DNA of 64,000 bases from Arenicola marina. Lineage: Eukaryota > Annelida > Polychaeta > Arenicolidae. Positions 33,072 through 46,000 of the stretch are shown piece after piece. The translations under genes and the position numbers were made by a program. The DNA is taken from contig OZ025257.1 of the NCBI GenBank assembly GCA_964019135.1, positions 16,891,971 through 16,955,970 of the forward strand, given 5' to 3'. The notes beneath the pieces were generated by a model. The model saw only the letters and a list, made by a program, of their open reading frames with translations, ran no database searches and had not been told where the DNA came from. Each line of letters starts with the position of its first letter. The stretch's first letter is position 1.

Positions 33072-36000
33072 TCCTCCCCTTGCTTCATGTGACGATATCA
33101 ACACGCTAGTAGGTCGAACTTAAACTAGCCCACTTAATACTGTTTTACACGGACAGGACGTTTTAATCCACGGACGTAATGCAAAACCGCTTCATAATGT
33201 GTTCTAGTGTTACATCAATTGCTATTAATGTTTATTTACTTAAAACGCTAATAATCCGGTTAATGTTCATCGTCAAAACAAACGTTATGGTGCGTTCAAA
33301 GATCCACCAGTGGACACAGTTTAACTATGGGTCGACGCATGATACTGCCTCTGACTTTGACGTCAGCGACGCGAACGCGCCCATCACGTCCAGGATAGGT
33401 CGCGACGACACGTCCCAGCGGCCACTGACCACGAGTATCAGGCGATACAACGATCACGAGATCGCCAGTCTGTAGATCCCTGCGATCGCGCGCCCACTTC
33501 TTTCTTGCGTTCAGGCTAGGTAGCCACTCGGAAAGCCACCTGTGCCAGAAATGGCGCACTAGCTCCTGTACCCGCCTCCAGCGTTTTCTTGGGTTGAACG
33601 CTACTCTGTCCACAGCTTCAGGTGCAAATCTGACGCCAACCTGACCGTGTAGAAAATAGTTGGGTGTGAGGGGCACACAGTCAGCTGGGTTTGCCGACTG
33701 ATATGTTAACAGTCGAGAGTTAATCAATCCCTCTGCCCCCACCACGGCACTAAGCAGCTCTTCATCCGTCACGTCTGCGGATCCCAGGTAGGCGTAGATG
33801 GCCTTCTTCGCTGCCTTAATCATAATCTCATGCACGCCGTTAAAATGGGGGGCCGCAGGCGGATTGAAATTCCACTTCACCCCGTCGCTGGCCGACCTCT
33901 CCTGTATTTGCTCTTGGTCCAGAGCCGCCAGCCCTCCCAGTTCGTTAGCGGCACCAACGAAGTTTGTCCCGTTGTCCGATAAAACTTCAGTTGGCATACC
34001 GCGTCGCGAAGCCATGCGGAAAAAGGCGTTTAGGAAAGAGTCGGTATCAAGCCCATTGGCAACTTCCAGGTGGACCGCTCGGGTGGCAAGACACGTGAAC
34101 AAGCACAGGTATCTCTTTTGTCGGGTCTTGCCTCTCCCCTGTTTTGTGAAGAATGGCCCGGCGAAGTCCATTGAAGTCTGGCTAAACGCACGCAATGACA
34201 CACGCGTGCGCAGTTCCGGTAATGGGGCCATTTGCTGGGCCGCGGGGGCGGCTTTCCTCCGTTTACATTCAGAACATTCCCTTTCCCACTCCCTTATCGC
34301 CTCTCTTGCCGAGACGACCCAGTAGCGTGCTGACAACTGCGCCAGCACCTGGTTTGTTCCGCCATGCAGGCAGTGTTCATGCATGTCTTTTATTACCAGC
34401 TTGGTAATCCGATGATGGCGAGGTAAGATTATGGGGTGGCGTGCTTCCCACGGCAGACACTCCGCGAACTCAAGTCTGCCAGTGCATCTCTGTACCCCTT
34501 CCTCGTCCATTGCTGGCTTCAATGAAGGAAGTTTGGATCCGCTCGGTAACTCTTTTCCAGCATGTATTGCTCGTAGCTCCTCTTCGAACACTTCCCGTTG
34601 TGCGAGCCGGAAGTAATACGTTTCGGCGCTAGTTATTTCATCGGGCGTGGTTGGTCCCGCTAGGCGTAGGCCACTGGGTAAGCGACAGTTTTCCACGAAG
34701 CGACGCACCTTGGCATGGACCCTCGTAAGCATAGTCCAACTTGAGTATCGCTCCGGAGTCAATCGATTCTCAAGGATATTGGTGACGAATGTTTGTGCCC
34801 GAACCTGGGTCATCCCGTGTCGGTCATTGAGTGTTTCGGCACTAACCCTCAAGGTTGTGTCGATCTTGTTCTCGGGCCACTCGTCCTCCTCTTGCCCAAG
34901 AAACGATGGCCCGTTCCACCATTTGCTCTCCGTCGCAAGCGTAGATACTGTCTTTCCCCTGGACAGCGCATCGGCCGGGTTTTGCTTGGAAGGAACATGT
35001 CTCCACTGAGCCGGGCTGGTTTTACCTTGGATTTCGCCGACCCGATTCGCTACAAACGGTTAAAATTGCCGGCTACGACCCCGGATCCAATACAGCACAT
35101 CCATGCTGTCAGACCAGAATGTCCATGAATGGGATGGTATACGTAGCGCCTTACCGGCCGTCTCAGCTAGTCGCAAACCAACGACAGCAGCCATCAACTC
35201 CAGACGAGGGATAGTGACGGCTTGCAGCGGAGCCACACGGCACTTCGAGGCAACAAGACGACAAGTAGCTTCCCTATCGGCGTTGGTGTGTCTCACATAA
35301 GCGACGGCTCCGTAAGCGGCAGTGGAGGCGTCCACGAATACGTGCAGCCCAGTGTCCTTCGGTTCTCCAGGTAGCCGGAGACAACGAGGAATGCGTATGT
35401 TTTGCAGATCGTTAAGCTCACCAAACCACTGTCTTGCTTTTGTTACTGTCACTTCATCTAATGGATCGTCCCAGTCCAGGCCAGCTGCCCACATTTCCTG
35501 CAGAAGGACTTTTGCACGAACGGTGTACGGCGTCAGAAACCCCAAAGGGGCAACTAATGTTGCTATCCTCTTCAGGAATTCGCGTTTTGTATATGTCAAA
35601 TCGTGTGGAGATTGGTTGAAGCGAAATAGGAACTCGTCTTCCATGGGTGACCACATGACTCCGAGAGTTTTGACGGCAGGGATCTCACCCCGATCGAGAT
35701 CCACCTCTTTCGCGCAGTCTGAGTGAGGGATGTGTTCCAATACGTCAGGCGCGTTAGAAAGCCACTTCCTGGCGTGCATTCCAGCCGCGTTCCATAGACT
35801 TGTTGTTTGATTATAAAAGTCGATGCCTTTCTCCAAGTCTGCGACCGAGTCCATGGTGTCGTCCATGTAAGTGCTGTTAATGATGGGGTCAGCACCGACA
35901 GGCCACTCCGCTTGGTGCTGCCGGGCGTGCTCTTGGACTACAAACTGGGCCTGAAATGGCGACGAGTTGACTCCAAACACAACCCTTTCGAATTCGTATA

Positions 36001-39000
36001 CATCCGATTCGTTGTCCGTTTTTAGATCGCGCCACAAGAATCGATGGTATGGGCGATCCGCAGTTTTCAGTTTTATCTGTAGGTACATCTCTTTGACATC
36101 ACTCATCAGAGCAACGGGGTCGCGTCGGAAACGAAGGAGAACATCCACCAAGTCGTTTTGTAACTTGGGTCCTTGTTCGACGACATCATTGAGTGAGATT
36201 CCTTCGCACTCGGCTGACGCATCGAACACGATCCTTGGTTTCCTCATCAGGTTTCTGTTCATTAGGGGAAACTTTGCGAATGTACCCCTTGTCCTGATAA
36301 TCCTGTAACACCCCTGCGTATGCCTCACCAACCTTTGGGCATTTCAACAGGCGTTTTTCAGTATTTTGCAGTCTGCGCAATGCCATACTGTAGTTGTCCG
36401 GTAGTTTGGGTCTATCGACTTTCCACGGCGTAGCAACCTGGTAATGGCCATCCCGAAATACTAGAGACTTTGACACGATGTCCATAGCGGCCTTGTCTCC
36501 CGGTTTGACAATTTGAGTACCTTGGACATCTTCAAGTTCCCAAAAGCGACGAAAAAGTGCTTCAAGGTTGTTCGAATCCTTCACGAAAAAGGCGAAGTTT
36601 GCCTGAGGGCTACGCGTCGCCATCTCGGTTTTACCGACGCAGGTCCACCCCAGTGGCGTCAGTCGAGCGATAGGCTCTCCAGGAAGTCCGCGTATGTCCT
36701 TTAATGAATACAGAAGATCAGATTGATCCACACCGATCAACAGGTCGACGATGGGTCGTGGCCCAACCTTTCGGAAGCTAATTCCTTCCAGATGCGTCCA
36801 CTTGTGCTTTGCTTCATTCCAGTTCACCACCTGCATGTCTCCCGTCACACGTTCTGTGGTATACGCTGACGCTTCCTTATGCAGATCGCCGTGGACACTT
36901 TGAATTGTGAAATCAACAACAGCTGTGTCAAAACGCTCTTGATTGCCATTCAGGACGTTTACAGTTAGTTCTTGGTGGGTTCCGTCGAGGCCTAGTTCCG
37001 CAGCTATGTCGCTGTTCAAATAGCTCTTGCTACTTGCCTCGTCCAATAGAGCATTCACCTTCAATTTCCGCCGTCCGTTGGACAGATAGACAGGCACTGT
37101 CCTTAGGGCGACAAACTCTGTAGACTTTGTATGCTCAGTCAACATGGTTCTCTGGCTTCGCTCCCCTTCCATGGTGGAGTTACCATGGGAACTTGCTTCC
37201 GTGTTTCTACCATTTACTGACCTCACTGAATCCCTGTCTCTTACCTCGGCTTCACGTGGACGGTCTGATTGAGGGATCACTCGATCCTTGTGCAGCAGAC
37301 GATGATGGGATAATTCGCATTCATTTAGACCGCATGTTCGACCCCTAATGCACGCTTGGCCTTGATGACCATCCCCGAGGCACCTAAAGCAAAGTCTGTG
37401 TTCCTTGGCCACGTTCCAACGGAGTTGTATTGACATGGCCCGGAAGCGGCTACAAGCCCACATGCCATGGCGAGACTGACACAGGTGGCACTTTGACTGC
37501 GGCTTCATAGCACCCTTGGTCTCGTCTTGGGTCAGGAACGTCCGCCCAGTTGAAGCGGTCTCCTCTTTTCTTCCCCAGTCCTTGTTGACTCCACATATAG
37601 TTTATGATGCAGTTGTGAGGAACTCGACTTCTCTGTCAATGAAGTCTCTTAAGACTAGCACGGTTTCCTCGCGATTACTTTCACAAATCCACTGTTTGTA
37701 CTTGGCGAGTAGCGATTTGCTCAACTTGCGCTGGATAGCTATATATAAGGATCCGTTCCCTAGCTCGGCTTCATGAAGGTTGAAAACGACCATATCTAAC
37801 AATTCTGCCAAGCGCTCCAAATCCTTTTCGCAGTTGTCTCTAACAGGCTTGAACTGATCTAACTCTTCGAGGCGCAGAGTTAGTGCCCGCTGCTTTCCGC
37901 CATACTTCCTCTCTAGCCGAGCCTTGGCCACCTCATAAGCTTGTGCCGAGAATCCTAAGCTTTCCACCACCTTTAACGCTTCACCTTGCAAGCTCTCTCG
38001 CAGGCGCAGCAGTTTGTACTCCGGCACTATTCTGGCGCTGTCGACACATGCATCAAAGGCTGATCGCCAGGCTTCCTAAGCACTCTTGTCCCCAGAGAAC
38101 TTGGGCAGACTCACCCTGGGAAGGAGTACTGAGGGATCTGCATTCACGCCACTACAACTGTTTCCTGCTTGTCCCAAACCAACAGGGTAATTTTTATTGG
38201 GTAATAATTGCTGGGACCCCACTATTGTTCCATGGCGATGACCCTCTGGTTCAAGACCTCCAGACTGCTGGTATGACTGCATATTTGCCGCTGACACGCT
38301 TCTAATTGGACTTGCCTGAGGCTGGGTGCTGAGAGGCTGATGTACATGTGAGGCAGTGGATGGCATTGCAGGCAGCATAAATGGCGTCGATGTAATAACC
38401 CGGTGATTAGCTGGTTGGGCTTGAGTTGCAGCCACATACTCTGATAACCCGTGTGATGCATGCGATGAATGCTGTTCACCTGGGTGGGTTGCAACGTGGG
38501 TCTGGTTAATTACGTTCTGGTGTGGTGATACAGATGGCCGCTGTGGTCCTTTCATCTCTCGTATATGAATCTGACATTCTTCGAAAGTTCTTTCAATTTG
38601 AGACGCAATGCGTTCACGTTCAGCCTCCCGTTGGCTGATTTCATGTCAGAATTGTTCTGACAGTTGTCTTGGAGTGCTTTGCTGTTCTGGCACCGGCTGC
38701 ACGGTTGGCGGCCGGCGAGGTGCCTGAGACCGAGTTTGCGGATAACAGTGCTGTAAATGCTGTTGCACCATTCGACTATAATCACTGAATCTTTCTTCAA
38801 TATCTTCGAGTTCGCGTCCTACCAGTCGGACGTTCCTGTTATCGCCGATGCCTTCATAGAATTCTTCTAACTTTTCACAGGCAAATATCACTCCTTCAAA
38901 TGCTATGGTCACAGAGTCCAAATTTGAAATTATCTCTTTTTGGCCGCATCCGCTTTCCATAGATTGCAGCAACCGCGTGCTGGTGCGAGTGAATACAGCC

Positions 39001-39084
39001 TTCGCCTTAGCTTTCTGATTTTTCAGCTTTTCCATGGTTATGTTATATGTAAGACTCACGGTCAACCACGCTTTGCTACCAAAA

Positions 39085-39235
39085 TGTTCTTACGACGGTA
39101 TTCACGAAACTTCTTGAAGCGAAATATACCTTTATTTTCTTCAAATCACACCAAGCCGGCCTCGTTACCGAAAACACAACAAAATTCTCTAATTACCGAA
39201 AACAAAACGTTACATGCTTCCAAACCAACCGAACA
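39085..39235 (-). repeat. 5' LTR of the BEL/Pao fossil
   Basis: 151 bases, the same ends as 32921-33071. In sense direction it is followed within a few bases by TGGTAGCAAAGCG, a plausible tRNA primer-binding site. Confidence 0.93.
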
Positions 39236-39257
39236 GGCATGCTCTCCGAAGCGGAAT
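39236..39257 (+). mobile_element. LINE RT scrap, middle piece of the nested target
   Basis: The 22 bases between the two insertions continue the RT sequence of 32885-32920 (gctctccgaagcgga), equivalent to 21661 onward and 6628 onward. Confidence 0.7.
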
Positions 39258-39271
39258 CCCAGCTAGCAATG
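39258..39271 (+). repeat. Left terminal inverted repeat
   Basis: CCCAGCTAGCAATG matches the inverted right end at 12 of 14 positions. Confidence 0.75.
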
Positions 39272-39286
39272 CATTATCGGACCTAC

Positions 39287-39378
39287 GTTGGCGTAGGGTT
39301 GGCAGACATACCGTGCGTGTGCCAACGTCGAAACAATGTAACGCCGACTAGTACACGCGCTCGGTATCCAACCGTTGG
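39287..39378. repeat. Left subterminal GTTGG/CCAAC array
   Basis: Five pentamers in 92 bases: 39287, 39298 and 39374 as GTTGG; 39322 and 39368 as CCAAC. Such subterminal motifs are the binding sites of the accessory protein in plant En/Spm elements. Confidence 0.55.
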
Positions 39379-39443
39379 TGCGAACACATTGGATTATAGT
39401 TGTTTCGTGGTCTGCATGCGCTCATGCCCTACGTGCCACACAC

Positions 39444-39458
39444 AGCGCCATCTAGTGA
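39444..39458 (+). promoter_or_regulatory. CTCF-like motif inside the transposon
   Basis: agcgccatctagtga matches the insect/vertebrate CTCF core AGCGCCACCTAGTGG except for two positions. It lies just inside the left subterminal array. Confidence 0.35.
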
Positions 39459-39479
39459 GTGGATCGACCACGTGAGTTG

Positions 39480-40516
39480 TCCGGCAGACATTTTTAGGAG
39501 AGCACCTGTCTGCTTAAAATTATCGGGACGATTTCCGGGAAATTTGCTAGTTTGAATAAGTATGTCGCTTTATAGCCATGTCATATGCGATTCCTAATAG
39601 TTTTAGAATTGTCTTATCATGTTGTGCACTGATTCTGATGATACCTGTGACTGTGGTTGTGTGAAAAAAATAAGAGTCAAGTGAACTCGACACTCGGCGT
39701 GGTCTTGCCTAGCCTGAATGTTCAGACGTTAGCCTACCGTTTGACAGTCTGATGATTACTGTAACAGTGTAAGTGTCAGGACTGTAATGTCTAACTTTCA
39801 CTCTAGGTCTTGCCACTCTAATCTCTACATCTCTTGCCGAGTCTTGGTTGATTTTACATTTTAAATTAACGATCTACAATATTGATTTTTTTTTATCTCA
39901 TCAACGTTTTTGATGATGTCATCTTAATAATGTATACAGTTGTGGAAGCCTCTTTGAAGCTCTGCCGCCTTATAAAGTGCTGTCTTGTTGCGGTTAAACC
40001 AGTTTCAAAAGTTTACTACAGACATAACTTTGTAAGCCCAAACTTGATGATGTCAAGCCAAAGTTTTGACATATTTTATAATTTGTTACATGCCATGGTT
40101 TTGTTTGGGTTAATAACTCTATATGTTTTACATTTTTAGCTGTCTGTATTATCAGTCATAGCAAACAGCCCAAACTTAAAATGTGTATGAACAGAGTTAA
40201 AAGCTAGGTTTGTCAAAAAATAGGACCTTTACTCCCGGCATCCACCATATGGTGATCAAGGTAATCTGGTAATTGTTCTTTTGGATCTGCATTCCCTTCC
40301 CCTTCATGATCTGTCAAGCTTTTTGATCAAATGATAGATATTTCTATGGTAAATATGTCACAGTAATGATCAGATGAATATTGAATTATGAGGTCCAGAT
40401 ATTTTAGAAGTACTAGAGATATATCATATTAGTTAGGCTACTGCATGATCAGTTAAAATCAAAACTGTGTATATCTAGTTATAGAAGAAAATATTGCATT
40501 ATTTCTTTTTTTACAG
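39480..40516 (+). other. Presumed promoter, leader exon and intron of the transposon
   Basis: No open frame of note. A donor-like GTAAGT at 39769-39774 and a strong acceptor (polypyrimidine then TTACAG) at 40511-40516 would define a leader intron ending 9 bases before the transposase ATG. No TATA box stands out. Confidence 0.4.
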
Positions 40517-40525
40517 TCAGTTACA

Positions 40526-42570
40526 ATGGCAAACTCTCAGGGTTATTCTTACTGGTCTAAGAGAAGGCGGGTACAAACAAATGTCGCCAATAGCGTAGAG
40601 ATTATTCAAAATCATAGTGTACCCCATATTATATCCTCTTGTGTGGTATCACATAGCTTTGGAAATGAAAGACAACCCTGTGATGCTGCAATAAATATCC
40701 AGCCAAGAGCTGATAATGATATCCAAGCCGAAAATGAGGATTCAGAATTTGAAAGGGAGGAAGCCTGTCAAATAAATCCAGAAACTGAAGAGAATAATTG
40801 GAGGGCTGATCATGCTGATGAAGACAGTGAATCAGATGATGAGCTTTTTGATTTTGAACTGAGAGAAGAACTTAAGGAATGGGCTTGCAAATTTTCCATT
40901 TCTTTAGTCGCTACTTCTAGTTTATTAGAAATCTTGAAAGCTTACTTTCCAGACTTGCCAAAAGATGCAAAAACTCTTCTTGGCACTGCACAAGCATGTC
41001 ATATAAGAGAAACTGCTGGAGGATTATATCACCATGTAGGCATTGCAAAAGCAGTTGTTTCATACCTGGACTCAATGAGTGATTTAATTCCTCAACATGT
41101 GGAAAAGTTGTCGCTTCAGATAAACATTGATGGCCTTCCTCTTTTTAAAAGCTCCAATTCTCAATTTTGGCCTATCCTTGGTCTCATTGAGGAGTTGCCT
41201 GAAAGGCAGCCTTTCCTGATCGGTATATATTATGGAACGTCTAAGCCTACTTCAGTTGATGGCTTTGTACAAGAATTTGTGGATGAGATGTTACTTCTGG
41301 AAGAAAATGGTATCCGATACAATAATGTACAGTATCAGTTAGCTATTTCAGCATTTGTTTGCGATGCTCCAGCACGTGCATTTATTAAAAGAGTAAAAGG
41401 TCACTCCGGTTATTCTGGATGTGAGAAGTGTCACCAGTCTGGGGTTCATACTGGAACAAAAATGACGTTTCCTGAAGTTAATGCAGCTAGTAGAACTGAT
41501 ATTCAGTTTGACGAACTCTCTGATCATGACCATCATTTAGGCCTTTCACCCCTTTCGCAACTGTCTGTTGGAATGGTCACCCAGTTCCCACTGAACTACA
41601 TGCATCTGGTATGCCTAGGTGTGACACGAAGACTGATCCTCTTGTGGATGAAAGGATCATTGGCCTTCAGGATAGGAAATCGACTTGTGAATGAGATCAG
41701 TGAAAAATTACTTGCATTTGTCGGTCATGTTCCAAGGGAATTTGCTCGGAAACCTAGGAGCTTTCATGAAATAAGCAGATGGAAAGCTAGTGAACTCCGG
41801 CAATTCTTGTTGTACACTGGTCCTGTTGCCCTGAAGGGTTCTCTGTCTGATGAGTTGTATAATAATTTTCTCCTACTCATGTGTGGCATATCACTTCTGT
41901 TGAGTCCCACTCTATGTGTTGTTTATGCTGATTATGCTAATGATCTCTTGATTGCATTTGTCACTCATTTTTCAGCATTATATGGTGGAGATATTGTGGT
42001 GTACAATATTCATAATCTTGTACATTTGGCAGCAGATGCCAAAAATATGGCTCTTTGGACAACATCTCAAGTTTTCCCTTTGAAAATTATCTTGGAATGT
42101 TGAAAAAAACCATTCGAAAACCACAGCAGGCAATTCAGCAAGTAGTCAGGCGACTATCAGAAGGGAAACAGTTTAGGGCCAAAAAGAAACCGCAAACTGT
42201 AGGTCGTTTACATATCAGTGGCCCTTTAATCAATGGTTTAAATGCCTGTAATCAGTATAGGTCCATAATGGTTCACGATTTCTACATATCATCTAAAAAT
42301 GGTGATAACTGTGTAGGTGTTGGATCTGATATCTTCCTAGTCAGAAATATTATTTCTCAGAATCATGCTTATCATCTTGTTGCAAATAAGGTTACAAGAA
42401 AACAAGATTTTTTTCTTTACCCTTGTCATTCTGGGTTACTGGGTATCTATACTATTCTTGACATATCTGAGAACATGCAACATGTGTCACTAGATGATGT
42501 TTGTAAAAAGTACACATTGCTACCATATGGACGTTTGCATGTGGCAGTTCCTCTCTTGCATACACGTTAA
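40526..42570 (+). CDS. CACTA/EnSpm-type transposase (one frameshift)
   Basis: The ATG at 40526 lies 9 bases after an acceptor and opens 525 codons. A single-base shift at about 42040-42060 moves the frame, which then runs to a stop at 42570, for about 680 residues in all. The N-terminal 120 residues are acidic. The core resembles plant TNP2 (Transposase_21): first catalytic Asp in NIDGLPLF (D202) with FWPILG, then second Asp in CDAPARAF (D280) followed by a CxxC (299-302) in GYSGCEKCHQ, and LNYMHLVCLGVTRRLI. After the shift comes FPFENYLGMLKK, matching the FPFE(R/N)Y block, with the candidate Glu. It would cut and join the CCCAG ends in the nucleus. The shift, unless a sequence error, disables this copy. 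Confidence 0.85.
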
Positions 42571-43036
42571 CAGTGTAACTGCCTTAAAATGAAGCTTATA
42601 TGTATGTGTCTGTTTATTGTTCAAATGTTGTCATGTGCATTGCCCTCCGATCACTCACTTGTATATCCTGGGGGCTTGTGTAGACCGTTTCAAATTACTT
42701 AACATATAGCATGTACATATGGTTGAAGTGTAATTAGCATTTGTGTGGGACCAGTAGACAATGTCTTGTATTTAACCCATGCACCTGTATGATATTGTCA
42801 CGGTCGTTACAAGCCACAATTAACAGCCCAAATCAATCACTCAATTTATCAATACATATGTGAATGTTGTTTTCTCCTGTTTAATTGGAAGGCCCAGTAG
42901 GGACTTAATTAGTATGTGTGTGTTAATTGTCATCAAATCAGTGCATATCTGCAAGCGGCATGTACGTAACATATCAGCCTACCGGTATATATATATATAT
43001 ATATGTGGTTAGTACATCATCAATTGTAGATAAAAG
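42571..43036 (+). other. Intergenic stretch between the transposon genes
   Basis: 466 bases with a TA run at 42986-43004. No clear polyadenylation signal or promoter. A splice acceptor-like TTGTAG ends at 43029, 7 bases before the next ATG, so this may be intron for the second gene. Confidence 0.45.
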
Positions 43037-46000
43037 ATGTTTCTGATTGTGGAATTTACTGAAACTAACGAAGTGGAAGTAGTACCTTCATGTTGGATGA
43101 CGGACAGCAGTAGTTGTTGCTGGCCCTCACTGCGGTCTGCATGGAGGATCGCTAAACTTGTACAAAATCAGGCTCCAGTGACAGAGGGATGGAAAGCTTA
43201 CCCTGTTCGAGTTTTACACACAGCAGGTGAGTAATGTTTCTGCAACCTATATTCTTAAGCATATTCTAGCTATATATGTTAGTAGAACTTATTTATCTCT
43301 TTGCATGAGATTGTAACTGACATAATCGACAAGTATATGTGACGTACCGGCATTTGCTTAATCTCTGATATATAATCATAGCGGTTGTTATTGCTATATC
43401 CAGTTTTTGTTATATTATGATCGATCGATTCACTATATTACAGATAGTTTTGAAGTGGCCGGAAGAAAACTAAAACTTGCTGAAGAGCAATCAGATCTTC
43501 AGACAGATGTCGATGATGACAGCACTCTGATGCAGTCGAAGAGGAGGGTCATTAGGTATGTTTATTGTAATCATATGATATATTATAATAGTCTTCAATT
43601 GTCGACAGTGCTTCGCCTTCTTTGCTCACCCCTCATGATTGGGCTGATGATGGCACATGTAACTAGTCTTTAGGCTAATCAATTTTGTTTACAAGCGCAT
43701 GATCTATTTTTAGGCCGAAGCGCCTTCTGTCTGAAGAGTCCGACAGCGGTGAAAACTGCGCACCTATCGGCTGCCCAGATATTTCACCGCCTTATGGAAG
43801 TGAAGTTGGCCCGCTGGTTTCACGCACACCACAGGCGGCGCCAGCAGCAAGTTTTGCATCTTCACAGAAGAAACAACGAGTAATAACGCTATCGTCCGGA
43901 CCCCCTAGTTGCCCAAAGGTGCCTCTGCCGTATGGGCAAGAAGCTCCCGTGCCCGCGTCGGGATCACGTAGAGCGGCCTGGGAGCCTGAGTCCTCCATCA
44001 GCTCTGCTGCGTCGCAGAAAAACCAACAACGAACGCCAGTGGCCGAACTAAGTGATTTCATGGGTATGTAGATTACATTACTGACAGATTGATTCAAGTA
44101 CCTTATTCAATTTATTGATATAATTGCTATAGCTACCAAGCGATATGCCAGTGGATTGTAGTACAATGATTTCCATATACTCCTAACATTAACCCTTAAT
44201 TGATTGTCATTGTTATGTAGGAAAGCGTTTGTGAATCTTAATGTTTACATGCTCTCATCTACGTACGTGCTGTTGTGTGATAATTTTACTGCAATGAAAT
44301 TTTGCCAGATATTGACATTGCCTGTCTTAAAGTGGTCGTGCATGAAAGCCAATGCAAGCTGAATTCGGGTTACGAAATATGTTCCTGTCAGTAGAATATC
44401 CTATAATGTTCATTTCCATTATCCTATAAAATCGATTTTTATATCTACGCCATATCTAGCCTTGAAACATTAAAATTCCCTTAACGAATAACCTACCAAC
44501 GAAATTGTATTTGAAATCTCGAATTGTTTTTTTTCCTACAAGATATTTTAAGTAATCTCAACTTTTTGTCAATTCCTTCATGTGCCATAGTCAAACGCTA
44601 CTAACCTTGGTAAAGCCAATATTTGGATGATAGTGCAGGCTACATGTGATGAAACTTTAGATTCAAAAGTAAGATTTATTGACTTTTTGTAATTTCATTA
44701 TCAAGATGTCCGACCATTAACTCCGGCGACAACACAGACCGGCTCGTTACATGCTGTTAGCGGACCCCAAGCCATGCAACCGAGGACCATGCTGGCTCGG
44801 CTCAGGGCAGCTGCGGGTATGTACACAATTGTTGGGTCACTACAAGAAATATTTTAGTTTCACGAGTCGAGAAGCAATGAAATAGCTTGTAATTGAATCG
44901 AATACGGCGATAATACTCGATTCGAACAAGCTGCATGTCGACCACTTCACCTCACAAGACTGCCATACATAAAGGACATTGCAAGAGCAGAAATTGTGGC
45001 CGTAGCATGTGATTCAGTAGGATATAAACTCATCATTCCGTGTCTCATGTCCATGTCACCTCTGGGGCAGTTACAATGAAAAGTGCTTGATTTCAAACTG
45101 GCCCACGAAAAAATCGAACAAAAGCTGGCTGAATTGAAGAAGTAGGAATTAGTAAAAGTAGTGATTAACTCTAATAAATGCTGTTGGTTAGTAACGTGGA
45201 CACTGCTTTTATGTTGTCATTCCCTATTTCCGCATATTAAAGATTGTGTGCATAAAATTTGTATGCTTAAAATAGACCAGAGAAGGTAAAAATTGTCCTT
45301 GAAAACTCCTTGAATTTTTTTAGTGCTTGCCTTAAAAAGGCTTGAATTTTATGGAACCTTGCTTGTATGAACCCTGATGTCACCTCTGCCCTGACAATAT
45401 ATGCGATTAAATTACTCATCGTTTATTCTTACAGTGACCGAATACGAAATCGCTCTTCTCCATATTATGGAGCGCGTCCAGCAGCAGCAACAGCATAACG
45501 GGGCCATGTTAGCCCAGATAAGCCAGCTGCTGAACATGACAAACGCGCCAACGCCTCTGCCAACTGGAATATCCTTTCCAGTTGGCACCATGGAAGAGCT
45601 GCGTGCCCTTGACGCACTCCTTGCCGACGAGAACATGGTGCGACAAACGGTGAGCTGCATAGGGGTGTCAGTAACTAGAAGCGATAAGATTGTAGCCAGT
45701 TTATTTAACTTTGGATCAACCGGAACGTATTGTGCCTACTTGTGACCTCCTTTCAATTCCAACTCAGCCTGGGGCATATTATATGAACTCGTTGTAAATG
45801 AAATATGATGTATCACTGCGCTGCCCCTAGCTGCATCTTTCTGAATGCTATACACATGACGACTCCTATCGATTACGCTTAAAGAAAGCGATACATTTAT
45901 TATTAACAGAATGTGCAGTTGCTGGAGAGCGTGCATGATCACATGCAATTAGAAAATGCAAATGCAGATCTTCACATGTTTGATTAACGGCAATAAATAA

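Larger units (their letters stand above)
32921..39235 (-). mobile_element. BEL/Pao LTR retrotransposon fossil
   Basis: A 6.3-kb element, sense strand minus, with 151-bp LTRs at 39085-39235 (5') and 32921-33071 (3') and the target duplication GGCA (32917-32920, 39236-39239). Parts in sense order: gag with coiled-coil and DUF1759-type regions (about 39065-37600); zinc-knuckle and aspartic-protease part (about 37508-36500); reverse transcriptase with YMDD (about 36330-35700); RNase H-like part (about 35350-35150); integrase with zinc-binding, catalytic core and C-terminal DUF5641-like parts (about 34850-33300). It is broken at a handful of places. The LTRs differ at about 5 of 151 positions, so the insertion is fairly recent. 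It sits inside a LINE scrap. Confidence 0.93.

Noticed and set aside
33798-36308. Plus-strand open frames of 70-175 codons
   Set aside because: They lie antisense to the BEL/Pao coding parts and have no domain of their own.
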